From Congregibacter brevis (GTDB lineage: Bacteria > Pseudomonadota > Gammaproteobacteria > Pseudomonadales > Halieaceae), in the NCBI RefSeq assembly GCF_045689245.1, contig NZ_CP136865.1, positions 3,472,001 to 3,536,000 on the forward strand: DNA of 64,000 bases, written 5' to 3'. This document shows positions 50,665 to 60,619 of the stretch, piece after piece. A program made the position numbers and the translations under genes. Positions within the stretch are counted from its first letter, which is position 1. Each line of letters opens with the position of its first letter. The notes beneath the pieces were generated by a model. That model made no database searches, was not told the DNA's origin, and was given only the letters and a program-made list of their open reading frames with translations.

Positions 50665-52533
50665 TTACTGCAGCAGCGCCAGCACGTTCTGTGGCTGAGC
50701 GTTGGCCTGAGCAAGGATCGAAATACCCGCCTGCTGCAGAATCTGCGCACGGGTCAGTGCAGCAGTTTCCGCGGCAAAGTCCGCATCCTGAATACGTGAG
50801 CGTGAGGCGCTCAGGTTTTCAGTTGTCGTCGCCAGGTTAGCAATCGTTGATTCGAAGCGGTTTTGGATCGCGCCGAAGGTGCTTCGCAAATCAGAGATCG
50901 TTGACAGAGTTGCGTCGATCGACTGAATAGCTGCATTTGAGTTGGCTACCGTCGTTACGCTCGCGGTACTCAGACTTCCTGCAGTAGCAAAACTTGTCGC
51001 AGAGAAAACTGTCGCTGCGTCTGCGCCACCTATTGTGACTGCCTCGCCTGAAACAATACTCAATACGTCACCATCAAGAGAGGCCGTACCATTACTGCCC
51101 AGCGCGGAGTTGACCGCATCCGTGAAGGCCTGAGATGACGCGTAGGTACCGTTTGCAACTGTAATGGCGTCGCTATCACCGAATTGAATGGTTAGATCCG
51201 CAACCGTGACCGACACACCATCTGCGGCGCCCGCCACGCTTGTCTGAGTTATTGCGTCAAACAAACCACCATCGGCAGATATAGAAAACGATCCTGCAAC
51301 GTTCGCATCATCAGTTAGCAACACAGTGTCACCTGTGCCCCCGACAGTCAGTTCTGTGCTTGCGCCGAGTGCTGTAGTAATCGCCGCGCGAACACCTGCT
51401 GCGTCGGTAATGTTTGAGTCCAAGGTAACAACAAAATCGTTACCGCCTGGATCCGAAATCGTGAAGCTTGCATTAGGAGATGTATCCGCGTCGCTACCGG
51501 TAGCGTCCTGAACAACCGTTGTAGCAAAGCCTGTAGACGCGAAGCTGTAGCCGAGAGTGCTTGGCGCACCCGCGTCACTGTACGTCAAGGTAACATTGCC
51601 AGCATTGTCATCAGTCGCAGTTATTGTGTCGAAACGGGTATCGCCCGTAGCATCAAGCTTGTAAGCCTCAATAGCCGCTTGGATCTGATCGCCAGTGGTA
51701 GCTGCAGTTAGGGGAGTATCACTGTCGTAGACAATAGACACAGTGTCGGCGTCGGAGACGGTTACAGCGGGAGTAGCACCGCTAGAGCCGGCAAACGTAA
51801 ATGTAGTGGTGTCGCCTGAAGAGCTTGTGAGCGTGAATGAACTGCCCGACGCGGTAGCGGCCGCATCCACAGCAATAGTGCTTGTGCCGGTCGCTGCTGC
51901 CACCGTACTAAAGTCATCGACCAAAGCACTCGCAGCGGCTGCATCAAATGAGAACGTAGCTGCCGAGCCGCCGCCAGCGAAGTTGGTAGCTAGGTTAACC
52001 GAGGTTGCTGTGGCAACCGCACCAACATCACCGGTTCGCGCACTAGTGGTTAAGTTGAGACCAATCGTCTCACCAACGTTTGCACCTACCTGGAACAGTG
52101 CGCTACCGAAAGAACCATCAAGAACGTTTCGGCCGTTGAATGAAGTCTGTTGAGCAATACGATCGATTTCTGACAAACGCTGCTGTACTTCCAAATCAAG
52201 CGCTGCACGGTCGCTATCAGAGTTAGTAGCGTTAACTGACTGAACCGCCAGCTCACGAATACGCTGGAGGTTGTTAGTCACCTCAGAAAGCGCGCCTTCA
52301 GCAGTCTGCGCAAGAGAGATACCATCGCTTGCGTTACGTGCCGCCTGGTTCAAACCACGGATCTGAGTCGTGAATCGCTCAGAAATCGCAAGGCCCGCAG
52401 CGTCGTCTCGCGCGCTGTTGATGCGCAGACCAGACGACAGGCGCTGTAGCGAAGTTGCCACATCGTTCTGCGAAGTATTGAGGTTCCGCTGAGATGTCAG
52501 CGATGGAATGTTTGTATTAATAATCTGAGGCAT
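50665..52533 (-). CDS. fliC: Flagellin
   Basis: A 622-residue flagellin with conserved D0/D1 ends: N-terminal INTNIPSLTSQRNLNTSQND and SSGLRINSARDDAAGLAISE, C-terminal RSRIQDADFAAETAALTRAQ and ILQQAGISILAQANAQPQNV. The large variable middle (about 175-530) is Asp/Thr/Ala-rich, acidic, with flagellin-IN-type segments such as DGDVLSIVSGEAVTIGGADA. It is the only flagellin in the window and larger than the ~390-490 of many relatives. A sigma-28 site and a terminator bracket it. Confidence 0.95.
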   Translation of the reverse strand: MPQIINTNIPSLTSQRNLNTSQNDVATSLQRLSSGLRINSARDDAAGLAISERFTTQIRGLNQAARNASDGISLAQTAEGALSEVTNNLQRIRELAVQSVNATNSDSDRAALDLEVQQRLSEIDRIAQQTSFNGRNVLDGSFGSALFQVGANVGETIGLNLTTSARTGDVGAVATATSVNLATNFAGGGSAATFSFDAAAASALVDDFSTVAAATGTSTIAVDAAATASGSSFTLTSSSGDTTTFTFAGSSGATPAVTVSDADTVSIVYDSDTPLTAATTGDQIQAAIEAYKLDATGDTRFDTITATDDNAGNVTLTYSDAGAPSTLGYSFASTGFATTVVQDATGSDADTSPNASFTISDPGGNDFVVTLDSNITDAAGVRAAITTALGASTELTVGGTGDTVLLTDDANVAGSFSISADGGLFDAITQTSVAGAADGVSVTVADLTIQFGDSDAITVANGTYASSQAFTDAVNSALGSNGTASLDGDVLSIVSGEAVTIGGADAATVFSATSFATAGSLSTASVTTVANSNAAIQSIDATLSTISDLRSTFGAIQNRFESTIANLATTTENLSASRSRIQDADFAAETAALTRAQILQQAGISILAQANAQPQNVLALLQ

Positions 52534-52593
52534 GGATGCGTCCCCTTCTGCTTCAGTTAGCGTGCGGCATTAGCGCTCACACAGGATTAGTCA

Positions 52594-52618
52594 GTTTCAC
52601 TGCTGGCCTTGGTGAAAC
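52594..52618. promoter_or_regulatory. Hairpin in the fliC 5' leader
   Basis: GTTTCAC (52594-52600) and GTGAAAC (52612-52618) form a perfect 7-bp stem with an 11-nt loop in the leader between the sigma-28 site and the fliC ATG. It could stabilise the mRNA. Confidence 0.5.
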
Positions 52619-52654
52619 GAAAACCTCGACACACCAAATCAGCCATCAACAACG

Positions 52655-52681
52655 TTAGCGGACGGTCTTTGAAGAGCTTTA
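52655..52681 (-). promoter_or_regulatory. Sigma-28 promoter of fliC
   Basis: TAAA (52681-52678), 15-bp spacer, TCCGCTAA (52662-52655): the -10 matches GCCGATAA at 6 of 8 positions with the exact FliA spacing. It lies about 120 bp before the ATG. The rest of the gap 52534-53010 is AT-rich and has no gene. Confidence 0.7.
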
Positions 52682-53010
52682 GGGTTTTTTTGATGTTTCG
52701 TGATGTTTTTTTGCGAAATTTCTTCCAGAGTCACTCTAACGAGCCGAAAAATCGAGATTAGGCCATATAAAACAATGGGATAGGAAGCACTCGAACATTC
52801 AGTGCGAAAAGTGAAACCTAGGAAATTTTTCTTTATCTAGCGCAAAAAACCCAAATTGTTCAAAAAACATCCAGCTAACGGCGTCTAGATGAGATTTACG
52901 CGGTCAGATCAAAGTACCAAAAGAGAGGCGAGGGAGATGAAAGAAAAGAAAGAGATAAGCGACGGAGGCAACTATGACCCAAAAAATCGCTACAAGCCTC
53001 GGAAAGACTG

Positions 53011-54216
53011 TTAAAAGTAATCGAAGAGCGACAGACGCTGGGTGGTCACAAAGGTCTGCTGAGCAGCCTGCAATGCCACCTGCTGCAGGTTCAGGCGACT
53101 GATTGCCTCTGCAAAGTCTACGTCCTGCACTTCGGATAGGCTCGTTTCCAGCTGAAGATTGAAGTCTTCGTTAATCGCCTGTTGGCTATCAATGCGATTG
53201 AGTCGCGAACCTACGTCTGCCTGGACGCTCAGCACATTGCCCAGTGCTTGATCCAGGTTAAGCAGGCCACTAGCAATGGTGTTGTTGACCTCTGCATTGT
53301 TGGCCGGCGTTTCCGATGCGTTTCGCAATGCGTCGGCAATTTCTCGCACCGTCTGAAAAACCGACTGCGATGCCGTGCTATCAATACTAATACTGTCGCC
53401 GTTAACCGGTTCACCACCCACGGTAATGGTAGCGCCATTAAAGCTGATCGCATCGCCAGACTCATAGTTGCCTGTGGCTACTACGTTGGCGCCACTATCG
53501 ACCACTTCGTAGGTAATAGGATCGGTAGGGAGTGCCTGAATAAAGTTAACGCTATAGCTATCACGAACAAACGTACCGTCCGCGCTCGCGTTGGAAACAA
53601 CAGCTGTTCCCGCGTTACCGCTTACCGAAAAGTCAAAGGTACCGTTACCTGCGGGCACTGCCAGGAACACACGTGACCCCGAATCGCGAACAGCCACCTG
53701 AGAACCAGACGAAATATCAATGAAGCGCTGGCCATCGTCGCCGTTGTAGGTAACCTGGCCGCCGCTTTGGCTAAAGGGTTCTGACTCCGCCTGAAACCCT
53801 GCAAATATGTACTCGTCGTTGGCATCACGAGTGTTGGCTAGCGACACCAACTCCTCAAGGCGGCTATCGAGCTCTACCGCAATGGCCGCGCGCCCTTCCG
53901 CGCCGATGGTTGCATTATTCGCCTGCAAGCTTAACTCTCGTACCCGCTGCAACACATCAGTGACAGAGCTTAACGTAGTATCTTCAAAAGCCAGTTGCCC
54001 TTCGGCCGTGGAGGCATTGCGTTGATACTGGTCGATCTGACGAAGATCCTCTTCGATATCCAGAACCTTAACGGCGCCCGCAGGATCATCCGAGGGAGAC
54101 AGTATCCTACGGCCGGTAGATAGCTCTTGCTGCGTCCTCGCAAGATCAGCCTGACGCTCGAGAATCGTGGAGATACCCGACTGAAAGATCTGCAATGTAG
54201 AAAGACGGTCAACCAT
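53011..54216 (-). CDS. flgL: Hook-filament junction protein FlgL
   Basis: A 401-residue flagellin-like protein: N-terminal GISTILERQADLARTQQELS and TGRRILSPSDDPAGAVKVLD, C-terminal SLSEVQDVDFAEAISRLNLQ and ALQAAQQTFVTTQRLSLFDY. It caps the hook side of the filament with FlgK. The middle carries D-rich beta segments. It follows flgK by 46 bp. Confidence 0.93.
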   Translation of the reverse strand: MVDRLSTLQIFQSGISTILERQADLARTQQELSTGRRILSPSDDPAGAVKVLDIEEDLRQIDQYQRNASTAEGQLAFEDTTLSSVTDVLQRVRELSLQANNATIGAEGRAAIAVELDSRLEELVSLANTRDANDEYIFAGFQAESEPFSQSGGQVTYNGDDGQRFIDISSGSQVAVRDSGSRVFLAVPAGNGTFDFSVSGNAGTAVVSNASADGTFVRDSYSVNFIQALPTDPITYEVVDSGANVVATGNYESGDAISFNGATITVGGEPVNGDSISIDSTASQSVFQTVREIADALRNASETPANNAEVNNTIASGLLNLDQALGNVLSVQADVGSRLNRIDSQQAINEDFNLQLETSLSEVQDVDFAEAISRLNLQQVALQAAQQTFVTTQRLSLFDYF

Positions 54217-54262
54217 TTCGTGAGTACCTGATTATTCTTTCCTATTTCTAACTAAGCCAAGC

Positions 54263-56179
54263 CTAACGACCGGTCGCGTTGAGCAGTGTTTGGAAAACTT
54301 CGTCGGCGACAGCAATCACACGAGCTGCCGCTTGATAGGCCTGTTGGTAGCGGATTAGGTTCGCGGCCTCTTCATCAAGGTTCACACCCTGGGAGCTGCT
54401 CAACGCGGCGCGAGATTGATCCAGCAAGGCAGACTCTGTGGCCGCTGCATTACTGGCCTGACGAGTGCTCACTGCTACATCGGCTAGAAGCGCGGCATAC
54501 GCATCCTGGTAGGTCGCCGTTCCGCCATTCAGCGTGCGCTCATTCTGCAGTTCTGCCAGCGCAAGAGCGTTGCGGTTGTCTCCAGAGCCGTCAACGTTGT
54601 TCTCAATAGTGAAGCTATCGCCATTCACCGGAATGCCGCTGAGGGTAAAACTGATATCACCAAGCGTTGCTTCAACGCCGTTTGCGTCAGTGCCGGGGTC
54701 GTAAGCGATGGGGCCACCTGCAATTCCCGTGACATCAAAACCCGGAACACCCGCACCCAAGGCATCGGGGTTAAAGGTCAGCACAATGTTGCTGCCCAAG
54801 GGCAGGTTAGCAACGCTGGACACTGCCGCATCGTCAATGACGCCAGATCCCGCATTACCCAAAGACGTGCTGGTACGCACAGGACTTGCCGCGGCAAAGG
54901 CCAAAGGGTCAGAAATCGCGACGTCAAACAGGTTGGCGCCCTGAGCCACCGGCGCAATCAAGAATTCGTCACCCGCCACTGGCGTACCGGATATGCTGAT
55001 ATCAACACCATCAATAGAAAACGCTGGACCGGGCCCTGTGCTGCTCGCGTTAGTCGTAGTGTTGGTCAGGGTGTAGTTCGTGCCGTCAAAGCGGAGTCGG
55101 TATTCGTCTCCCGTTAGGTTCACGGGATCGGTAATCGAAGCCGTCGCGACGCCGTTACCGGTGTTGCTGATATTGGGGACTGTAGTGGGCTCTAGCGGCC
55201 GGAAGAAGTTGCCACCAAAATTGCCATTTAAATCGAGCCCCAAGGCTTGCTGGTCGTTGAAGGTTGCTGCCAGCCCCGTGGCAATCAAACCCAGATCCGT
55301 AGTCGCTCCGTCCAGAATATCGCCGCGAAACTCCAGCACTGCACCCAACTCGCCGCCACTCAGAAACCGGCCGATATCTGACTGCACGGCAAGACCCGAG
55401 ATACCCACGTTCAAGCGTCGCACATCAAAAGGGTCGGTGAATGTCTCGAGCTGGGTTGAGCTGCTGCCGACGACCAAAGCCTGACCGCTGCCGATCAATA
55501 CGTTTACCGCGCCATCACTCTGCGCCACCGTAGTAACACCGATCTGCTCCGATAAACGGGCGATCAATTGATCCCGGGAGTCCAGCAAGTCATTGGGAGA
55601 CTGCCCTCCAGAGCGTACGGTCTCGCTTACGATGCGATCGTTTAGGTCTGCGATACCTTCAGCCAAGGCGTTGATTTGCTGCACCGAGGTATCGATGCGG
55701 ACATTCGCTTCCTGATCGAGGCTTGCGAACTGGTCATTTAGGTACTGGAAACGCTGGGCTAGACCCTCGGCCTCACCGATCAGGACCTGGCGCTCGGGTA
55801 AAGAGCCCGGGTTGGTTGCTACGTCTTGCAAGGCGGCAAAAAAATCATCGATCGCAGGCCCCAAGCCGGTATCGGGGTTGGCCAGAATGTCATCAACCCG
55901 ACCAGAAAGATCCGCCAGAGTGCTTGCTCCCGCAGCACTCGAGCTACGATCAATCACATCGTCGGCTAAAAACTGGTCAAAAGCGCGGGTAATCGCCGCA
56001 ATGGTGACCCCCGTGCCGACAAAACCGGCACCGGTCAGCTGAGGCGGAAGCGCAGCGAACTCCACCCGCTGACGGCTATAGCCCTCGGTGTTTACGTTGG
56101 CAATATTGTTTCCTGTAGTGCCAATCGCACGCTGCAGGGACAATAAAGCCGAAGTGCCAATGTTAAGTACGTCTGCCAA
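54263..56179 (-). CDS. flgK: Hook-filament junction protein FlgK
   Basis: A 638-residue HAP1 protein. N-terminal rod/hook motif SLQRAIGTTGNNIANVNTEG then YSRQRVEF, and C-terminal NLDEEAANLIRYQQAYQAAA with VADEVFQTLLNATGR. The long middle has flagellin-like repeats. Longer than the ~550-620 of relatives. Follows flgJ by 38 bp. Confidence 0.94.
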   Translation of the reverse strand: MADVLNIGTSALLSLQRAIGTTGNNIANVNTEGYSRQRVEFAALPPQLTGAGFVGTGVTIAAITRAFDQFLADDVIDRSSSAAGASTLADLSGRVDDILANPDTGLGPAIDDFFAALQDVATNPGSLPERQVLIGEAEGLAQRFQYLNDQFASLDQEANVRIDTSVQQINALAEGIADLNDRIVSETVRSGGQSPNDLLDSRDQLIARLSEQIGVTTVAQSDGAVNVLIGSGQALVVGSSSTQLETFTDPFDVRRLNVGISGLAVQSDIGRFLSGGELGAVLEFRGDILDGATTDLGLIATGLAATFNDQQALGLDLNGNFGGNFFRPLEPTTVPNISNTGNGVATASITDPVNLTGDEYRLRFDGTNYTLTNTTTNASSTGPGPAFSIDGVDISISGTPVAGDEFLIAPVAQGANLFDVAISDPLAFAAASPVRTSTSLGNAGSGVIDDAAVSSVANLPLGSNIVLTFNPDALGAGVPGFDVTGIAGGPIAYDPGTDANGVEATLGDISFTLSGIPVNGDSFTIENNVDGSGDNRNALALAELQNERTLNGGTATYQDAYAALLADVAVSTRQASNAAATESALLDQSRAALSSSQGVNLDEEAANLIRYQQAYQAAARVIAVADEVFQTLLNATGR

Positions 56180-56217
56180 ACTTTATCCATCCTCGCGCTC
56201 CCGATTAGGGGCGCTTG

Positions 56218-57192
56218 TCAGCTCTTTAGCGGCAAATCCGCAGGATTCTTTAGCGCAGCCGTCGTCCCGTTTAGGTCACCCCGACGCAAAATCGCCAGAA
56301 TTTTTTCGGCGTAGGCCGGATCTGTGGCATATCCCGCTTGCTGCAACTCTTTAAGGTACTGCTCCGGTTCAGCAGCCAGATCTTTGGCGGCGCTGTACCG
56401 GGGGCTTTCTTTTATAAGCGAAACATAATCCGCAAAGGACTCTGCCGGCGACGCGTAGGCCCGAAACTGTGCAGTCTCACGAACCGCCACGCCCTCACGA
56501 TACTCCAGCGTTTGGACGGTTACCGTTGGTCCTTCCCAATCCGAGCCAGCCTTGATATTGAACAAGTTGTTACTACTGCCGTTTACTGAACTACTTACGT
56601 GCTTGCCCCAGCCTGTCTCCAGGGCAGCCTGTGCCAGCAATACTTCGGCGCTCACACCCAACTCGTTTGCGGCATCAACAGCCAGGGGTCGTAAATGCTC
56701 TGCAAACTCCTGAGGAGTAGATGGCGTCCAAGGCTGCGCATTTGATAGCGGCGCGGCCTCAGCTACCGTCGGTGCACTTTGCAAAGAAGGCACTCGAAAT
56801 TCCAGATAAGGCTGCACGTTAAACGCCGCCGCGTTTGCTGCGCTAAGCCCAGGCATCCTCAGGTCAACCACACCGTCCGCCGCCCCCGCCTCAGCTGCGG
56901 CACGATCTGAGCGAAGCTGCTGTACAAGCACATCAGCCAGACCAATACCTCCGCGCGATGCAAGGTCCAGCGACAACTGCTGGTCATGCATCTGTTGATA
57001 GCTCTCCATCTGATCGCTATCAAACAAGCCACCCTGCGTCGTCGCATCGCGCATGGACTTCAGCATCATTTGCACAAAGAGGGACTCAAACTGTTTTGCG
57101 ACGTCTTCGAGGGTGCCATCGGCGTTCTGACGGGCATCAGAGCGCAAATTCGCCAAGGCATTGAAGTCGTTGTAAACAGCTTGAGATTGCAT
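56218..57192 (-). CDS. flgJ: Flagellar rod assembly protein / muramidase FlgJ
   Basis: A 324-residue dual-domain protein. N-terminal rod-capping domain (about 25-105, FVQMMLKSMRDATTQGGLFD) and C-terminal glucosaminidase domain (about 165-310) with catalytic Glu in AQAALETGWGKHV and NLFNIKAGSDWEG. It opens peptidoglycan for the rod. Three bp after flgI. Confidence 0.93.
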   Translation of the reverse strand: MQSQAVYNDFNALANLRSDARQNADGTLEDVAKQFESLFVQMMLKSMRDATTQGGLFDSDQMESYQQMHDQQLSLDLASRGGIGLADVLVQQLRSDRAAAEAGAADGVVDLRMPGLSAANAAAFNVQPYLEFRVPSLQSAPTVAEAAPLSNAQPWTPSTPQEFAEHLRPLAVDAANELGVSAEVLLAQAALETGWGKHVSSSVNGSSNNLFNIKAGSDWEGPTVTVQTLEYREGVAVRETAQFRAYASPAESFADYVSLIKESPRYSAAKDLAAEPEQYLKELQQAGYATDPAYAEKILAILRRGDLNGTTAALKNPADLPLKS

Positions 57193-57195
57193 GGT

Positions 57196-58317
57196 CTAAA
57201 TAACGATCAGCTGGGCGCGCAAAGCGCCGGCTTGCTGCAGGGCTTCAAGAATCGCGATGAGATCACCGGGCGCCGCACCGACTTTGTTCACGGCTGTGAC
57301 CAGCTCCTGCAGAGTGATGCCGGGCTCAAGAAGGAACATTCTGGCGCTCTCCTCTGCCAGGCTCACCTCGGAATCAGGCGTAATTGCCGTTTGCCCGCCA
57401 CTTGCAAAGGCGCCGGGCTGACTGACGTTGAGGTTTTCCGAGATCGTGACTGTCAGATTACCGTGAGCGACCGCTGCTCTCTCAACACGCACCCGATCAC
57501 CAATCACGATGGTGCCGTTACGCGAGTTCACCACAACCTTGGCGGCTGCGGCAGCTGGATCAACAGACAGATTTTCAAGCAATGATACGAATGCCACTTT
57601 GTCCGCAGGATCTCGGGGGGCCTGAACTTCAATAGATACCGCATCCATAGGACGAGCGACTCCGGGCCCCATACTTTCGTTGATGCTGGTGGCCACGCGC
57701 TGCGCAGTGGTGAAGTCCGGAGTATTGAGATTCATCACCATCACGGGCTCGGTGCCGAAAGGCGTGGGCACGCCGCGCTCTACAATCGCGCCGTTGGGTA
57801 TGCGACCCGCACTGGGGACGTTAACGGTGACGCTGGAACCATCAGAACCTTCGGCACCAAAGCCGCTCACAATCATTGAGCCTTGAGCAAGGGCATAGGT
57901 TTGACCATCGGGGCCCTTAAGCGGCGTCATCAGCAACTGGCCGCCGCGCAAGCTTTTGGCGTTGGCTAAAGAGGATACGGTGACATCGATGGTTTGACCG
58001 GGTTTTGAAAACGCAGGGAGCTCGGCGGTGACCATCACCGTCGCAATGTTTTTCAACTGGGGATTTACGTTGGCGGGTACGTTGACGCCCAACTGAGCCA
58101 ACATGCTCTTCAAACTCTGGATTGTGAACGGCGCCTGAATCACCTGGTCACCACTACCATCCAGACCGACAACCAAGCCGTACCCGACCAGCTGGTTAGG
58201 CCTGACGCCGGCAATGCCCGCAATATCTTTTATACGCTCGGCCTGTACCGGTGCTGTAAAAACAAGCAGCGTCAGTAACGCTGGTAGCAGTGCCTGGAGG
58301 CGCTTGAACATTTGCAT
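57196..58317 (-). CDS. flgI: Flagellar P-ring protein FlgI
   Basis: A 373-residue periplasmic P-ring protein with a signal peptide (FKRLQALLPALLTLLVFTAP, cut near VQA-ERI) and family motifs DIAGIAGVRPNQLVGYGLVV, GLDGSGDQ and the C-terminal LQELVTAVNKVGAAPGDLIA. ATG 58317 with AAGGA upstream is favoured; a longer frame to 58377 would overlap flgH. Confidence 0.95.
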   Translation of the reverse strand: MQMFKRLQALLPALLTLLVFTAPVQAERIKDIAGIAGVRPNQLVGYGLVVGLDGSGDQVIQAPFTIQSLKSMLAQLGVNVPANVNPQLKNIATVMVTAELPAFSKPGQTIDVTVSSLANAKSLRGGQLLMTPLKGPDGQTYALAQGSMIVSGFGAEGSDGSSVTVNVPSAGRIPNGAIVERGVPTPFGTEPVMVMNLNTPDFTTAQRVATSINESMGPGVARPMDAVSIEVQAPRDPADKVAFVSLLENLSVDPAAAAAKVVVNSRNGTIVIGDRVRVERAAVAHGNLTVTISENLNVSQPGAFASGGQTAITPDSEVSLAEESARMFLLEPGITLQELVTAVNKVGAAPGDLIAILEALQQAGALRAQLIVI

Positions 58318-58334
58318 AACGGGTTCCTTCAGCC

Positions 58335-59024
58335 TCAGAAAGGCATCAACGGGCTCATAAAGAAGCGCGTCAGCCAACCTGGGGTGTTGCTTTCATTGAG
58401 AATACCGGTACCGCCGTAGGAGATCCGCGCATCAGCAACAAGAGTAGATGGGATGGTGTTGGTCGGACTGAGGTCCTCTGGACGAACAATGCCGCGCAGC
58501 CGGATGTACTCATCCCCTTGATTGATCTTGATCCACTTTTCGCCCTGTATCTGCAGATTTCCATTTGGCAGAACCCGAGATACCTGCACGGCGATAGAGC
58601 CATCAAGTCGGTTGCTTTGGTTACTGGAGCCATCGCCTTCAAAAGAACTCGAAGAGGACAACTCTGACCCGAGGTTGTAGCGCCCATCATTAATAGTGAC
58701 TGGAGCGCCAAAGATTGTGGGGTCAACAATGCTCACGCTGCCGTCTTTGTTTACGTCTGTGTCAGCGCTCTTTGTGGCCGAGGTGGACTCAACCAGCACG
58801 ACACTCACGATGTCGCCGATCTCGTGGGCACGCACATCCTCGAACAAAAACATGCTGCGATTAGCGGCGTAAAGGCTGCCCGTAGTCGGCGCCGACGATA
58901 CGGTCACCTCCGGATACTCAATAGGCTCAATCTTGACGTACTCCGGTGGCGAGTCACTTTCCACACCCGCGCAGCCCACCAGAACCATCGGCGCAAGACA
59001 CAAACATATGCGTGCGTTAAGCAT
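58335..59024 (-). CDS. flgH: Flagellar L-ring lipoprotein FlgH
   Basis: A 229-residue outer-membrane L-ring lipoprotein: lipobox LVGC (Cys18), GSLYAANRSMFLFEDVRAHE and DIVSVVLVESTSATKSADT near residues 47-85, and RVLPNGNLQIQGEKWIKINQ with VRPEDLSPTNTIPST. Lies 9 bp after flgG; flgI follows. Confidence 0.95.
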   Translation of the reverse strand: MLNARICLCLAPMVLVGCAGVESDSPPEYVKIEPIEYPEVTVSSAPTTGSLYAANRSMFLFEDVRAHEIGDIVSVVLVESTSATKSADTDVNKDGSVSIVDPTIFGAPVTINDGRYNLGSELSSSSSFEGDGSSNQSNRLDGSIAVQVSRVLPNGNLQIQGEKWIKINQGDEYIRLRGIVRPEDLSPTNTIPSTLVADARISYGGTGILNESNTPGWLTRFFMSPLMPF

Positions 59025-59033
59025 GAATCACAC

Positions 59034-59819
59034 CTACAGATTATTAGAGATGTACTGAAGCATCTGATCCGCAGTAGAAATCGCCCGGGAGTTCATTTCG
59101 TAGGCACGCTGAGTCTCAATCATGTTGACCAGCTCCTCTACGACATTCACGTTCGAACTTTCTACATAGCCCTGGGACAAGGTGCCCAAGCCATTCAAAC
59201 CGGGGTTGCCCGGCTGCGGAGCGCCACTGGCTCCGGACTCCAGGTACAGGTTTTCGCCACGCGCCTGCAGACCTGCCGGATTGATAAAGTCCGTGAGCTG
59301 CACAACGCCGACCTGCGTAGATGCAGGGTTGCCGGGCTGCTGCACCGAAACCGTGCCATCGTTTGCGATGGTCACCGACAACGCATCCTGAGGGATCGTG
59401 ATCGGCGGTTGCAGCTGATAACCCGCTGAGCTCACCACAATGCCCTGATCATTAATCTGGAATGACCCGTCACGGGTAAATGCCTGGTTACCATCGGGCA
59501 GAAGAATCTCGAAGAAGCCCCTGCCCTGAATAGCGATATCCAGTGCACCATCGGTCTTAGTGAGATTACCTTGCGTGAACAGCTTTTCCGTAGCCACGAC
59601 GCGTGTTCCCGTACCGATCTGCAAACCTGATGGCAGCAAGGTGTCCTGGGAAGATTGCGAGCCTACCTGTCGCACGTTCTGATAGATCAAATCTTCAAAA
59701 ATGGCGCGTCCACGCTTAAAACCGGTTGTCCCTACGTTCGCCAGGTTGTTGGCAATCGTCGACATCTTGGTTTGCTGAGCGTCTAAACCTGTCTTGGAAA
59801 TCCACAGTGACTGATTCAC
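59034..59819 (-). CDS. flgG: Flagellar distal rod protein FlgG
   Basis: A 261-residue rod protein with N-terminal KTGLDAQQTKMSTIANNLAN then VGTTGFKRGRAIFEDL, and C-terminal VNVVEELVNMIETQRAYEMN then SRAISTADQMLQYISNNL. Standard length. Follows flgF by 22 bp. Confidence 0.96.
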   Translation of the reverse strand: MNQSLWISKTGLDAQQTKMSTIANNLANVGTTGFKRGRAIFEDLIYQNVRQVGSQSSQDTLLPSGLQIGTGTRVVATEKLFTQGNLTKTDGALDIAIQGRGFFEILLPDGNQAFTRDGSFQINDQGIVVSSAGYQLQPPITIPQDALSVTIANDGTVSVQQPGNPASTQVGVVQLTDFINPAGLQARGENLYLESGASGAPQPGNPGLNGLGTLSQGYVESSNVNVVEELVNMIETQRAYEMNSRAISTADQMLQYISNNL

Positions 59820-59841
59820 TTATCTTCTCCTATACACGCAA

Positions 59842-60591
59842 TTAGGACTGCATGCGCATTAAGGTGGCGCTGGACGTATCAACATCCTCGGCCACCTTCA
59901 TTAGTTTCACGAAATGTTCGAACTGGCGAGACAGCTCTATCATGCGAACCATCGCTGACACTGGATTCACATTGCTCGATTCCAAAGCGCCGCTCACGAG
60001 GCGAACATCAGCATCCGCAGGCGCCGGTAAACCGCTGGCGGTTTGCAGTAATCCGTTTTCGCCTTTAGATACATTCTCTGCTGAAGGCTTGACCATTTTT
60101 ATGCGATCAAGGACAGCTACGGCATTAGGCAACTCACCGAGGGGGATAATCGAAATTGTGCCGTCGCTACCGATAGACAGACTGCTAAAAGGCGGCAGAG
60201 CAATGGGACCATCGTTGCCCATGAGTGCTTCACCTGCGCCATTGACCATCTGCCCAAGCTCATCGATGCGAAAATCGCCGCGACGGGTTAAGCCCTCACC
60301 ACCATTGGTCGCCTGGGACTGAACCGCGAACCAGCCATCGCCGTTGATTGCTAAATCCAGATCACGACCTGTCTGCTCAAGAACACCCTGCTCAAAGTCC
60401 ACACCGGTATCTTCAATTACATTGTAGGCGCGGGTTTCCATACCCTCGCCGCGCAGGTAAACCGTTTGCGCTTCGATGAGGTCCGCCTTGAAACCCGTAG
60501 TCGATGCGTTCGCCAAATTGTGGGCGTTTGCCGCTTGCGCGAGCATCGTCTCTTTTGCACCCGCGGCGGCTATGTAGACAAAATGATCCAT
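59842..60591 (-). CDS. flgF: Flagellar proximal rod protein FlgF
   Basis: A 249-residue rod protein with ANAHNLANASTTGFKADL near the N-terminus and SSNVNPVSAMVRMIELSRQF at the C-terminus. It sits between flgE and flgG as usual. The DLDLAINGDGWFAVQ strand is the family core. Confidence 0.94.
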   Translation of the reverse strand: MDHFVYIAAAGAKETMLAQAANAHNLANASTTGFKADLIEAQTVYLRGEGMETRAYNVIEDTGVDFEQGVLEQTGRDLDLAINGDGWFAVQSQATNGGEGLTRRGDFRIDELGQMVNGAGEALMGNDGPIALPPFSSLSIGSDGTISIIPLGELPNAVAVLDRIKMVKPSAENVSKGENGLLQTASGLPAPADADVRLVSGALESSNVNPVSAMVRMIELSRQFEHFVKLMKVAEDVDTSSATLMRMQS

Positions 60592-60619
60592 GCGCTTTTA
60601 GTCCCGACTCCTTGGCTTA

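Noticed and set aside
51743..52153. Plus-strand ORF (136 codons) opposite fliC
   Set aside because: Antisense to flagellin, Val/Ala/Pro-rich composition reflecting the complementary strand; no start signal.
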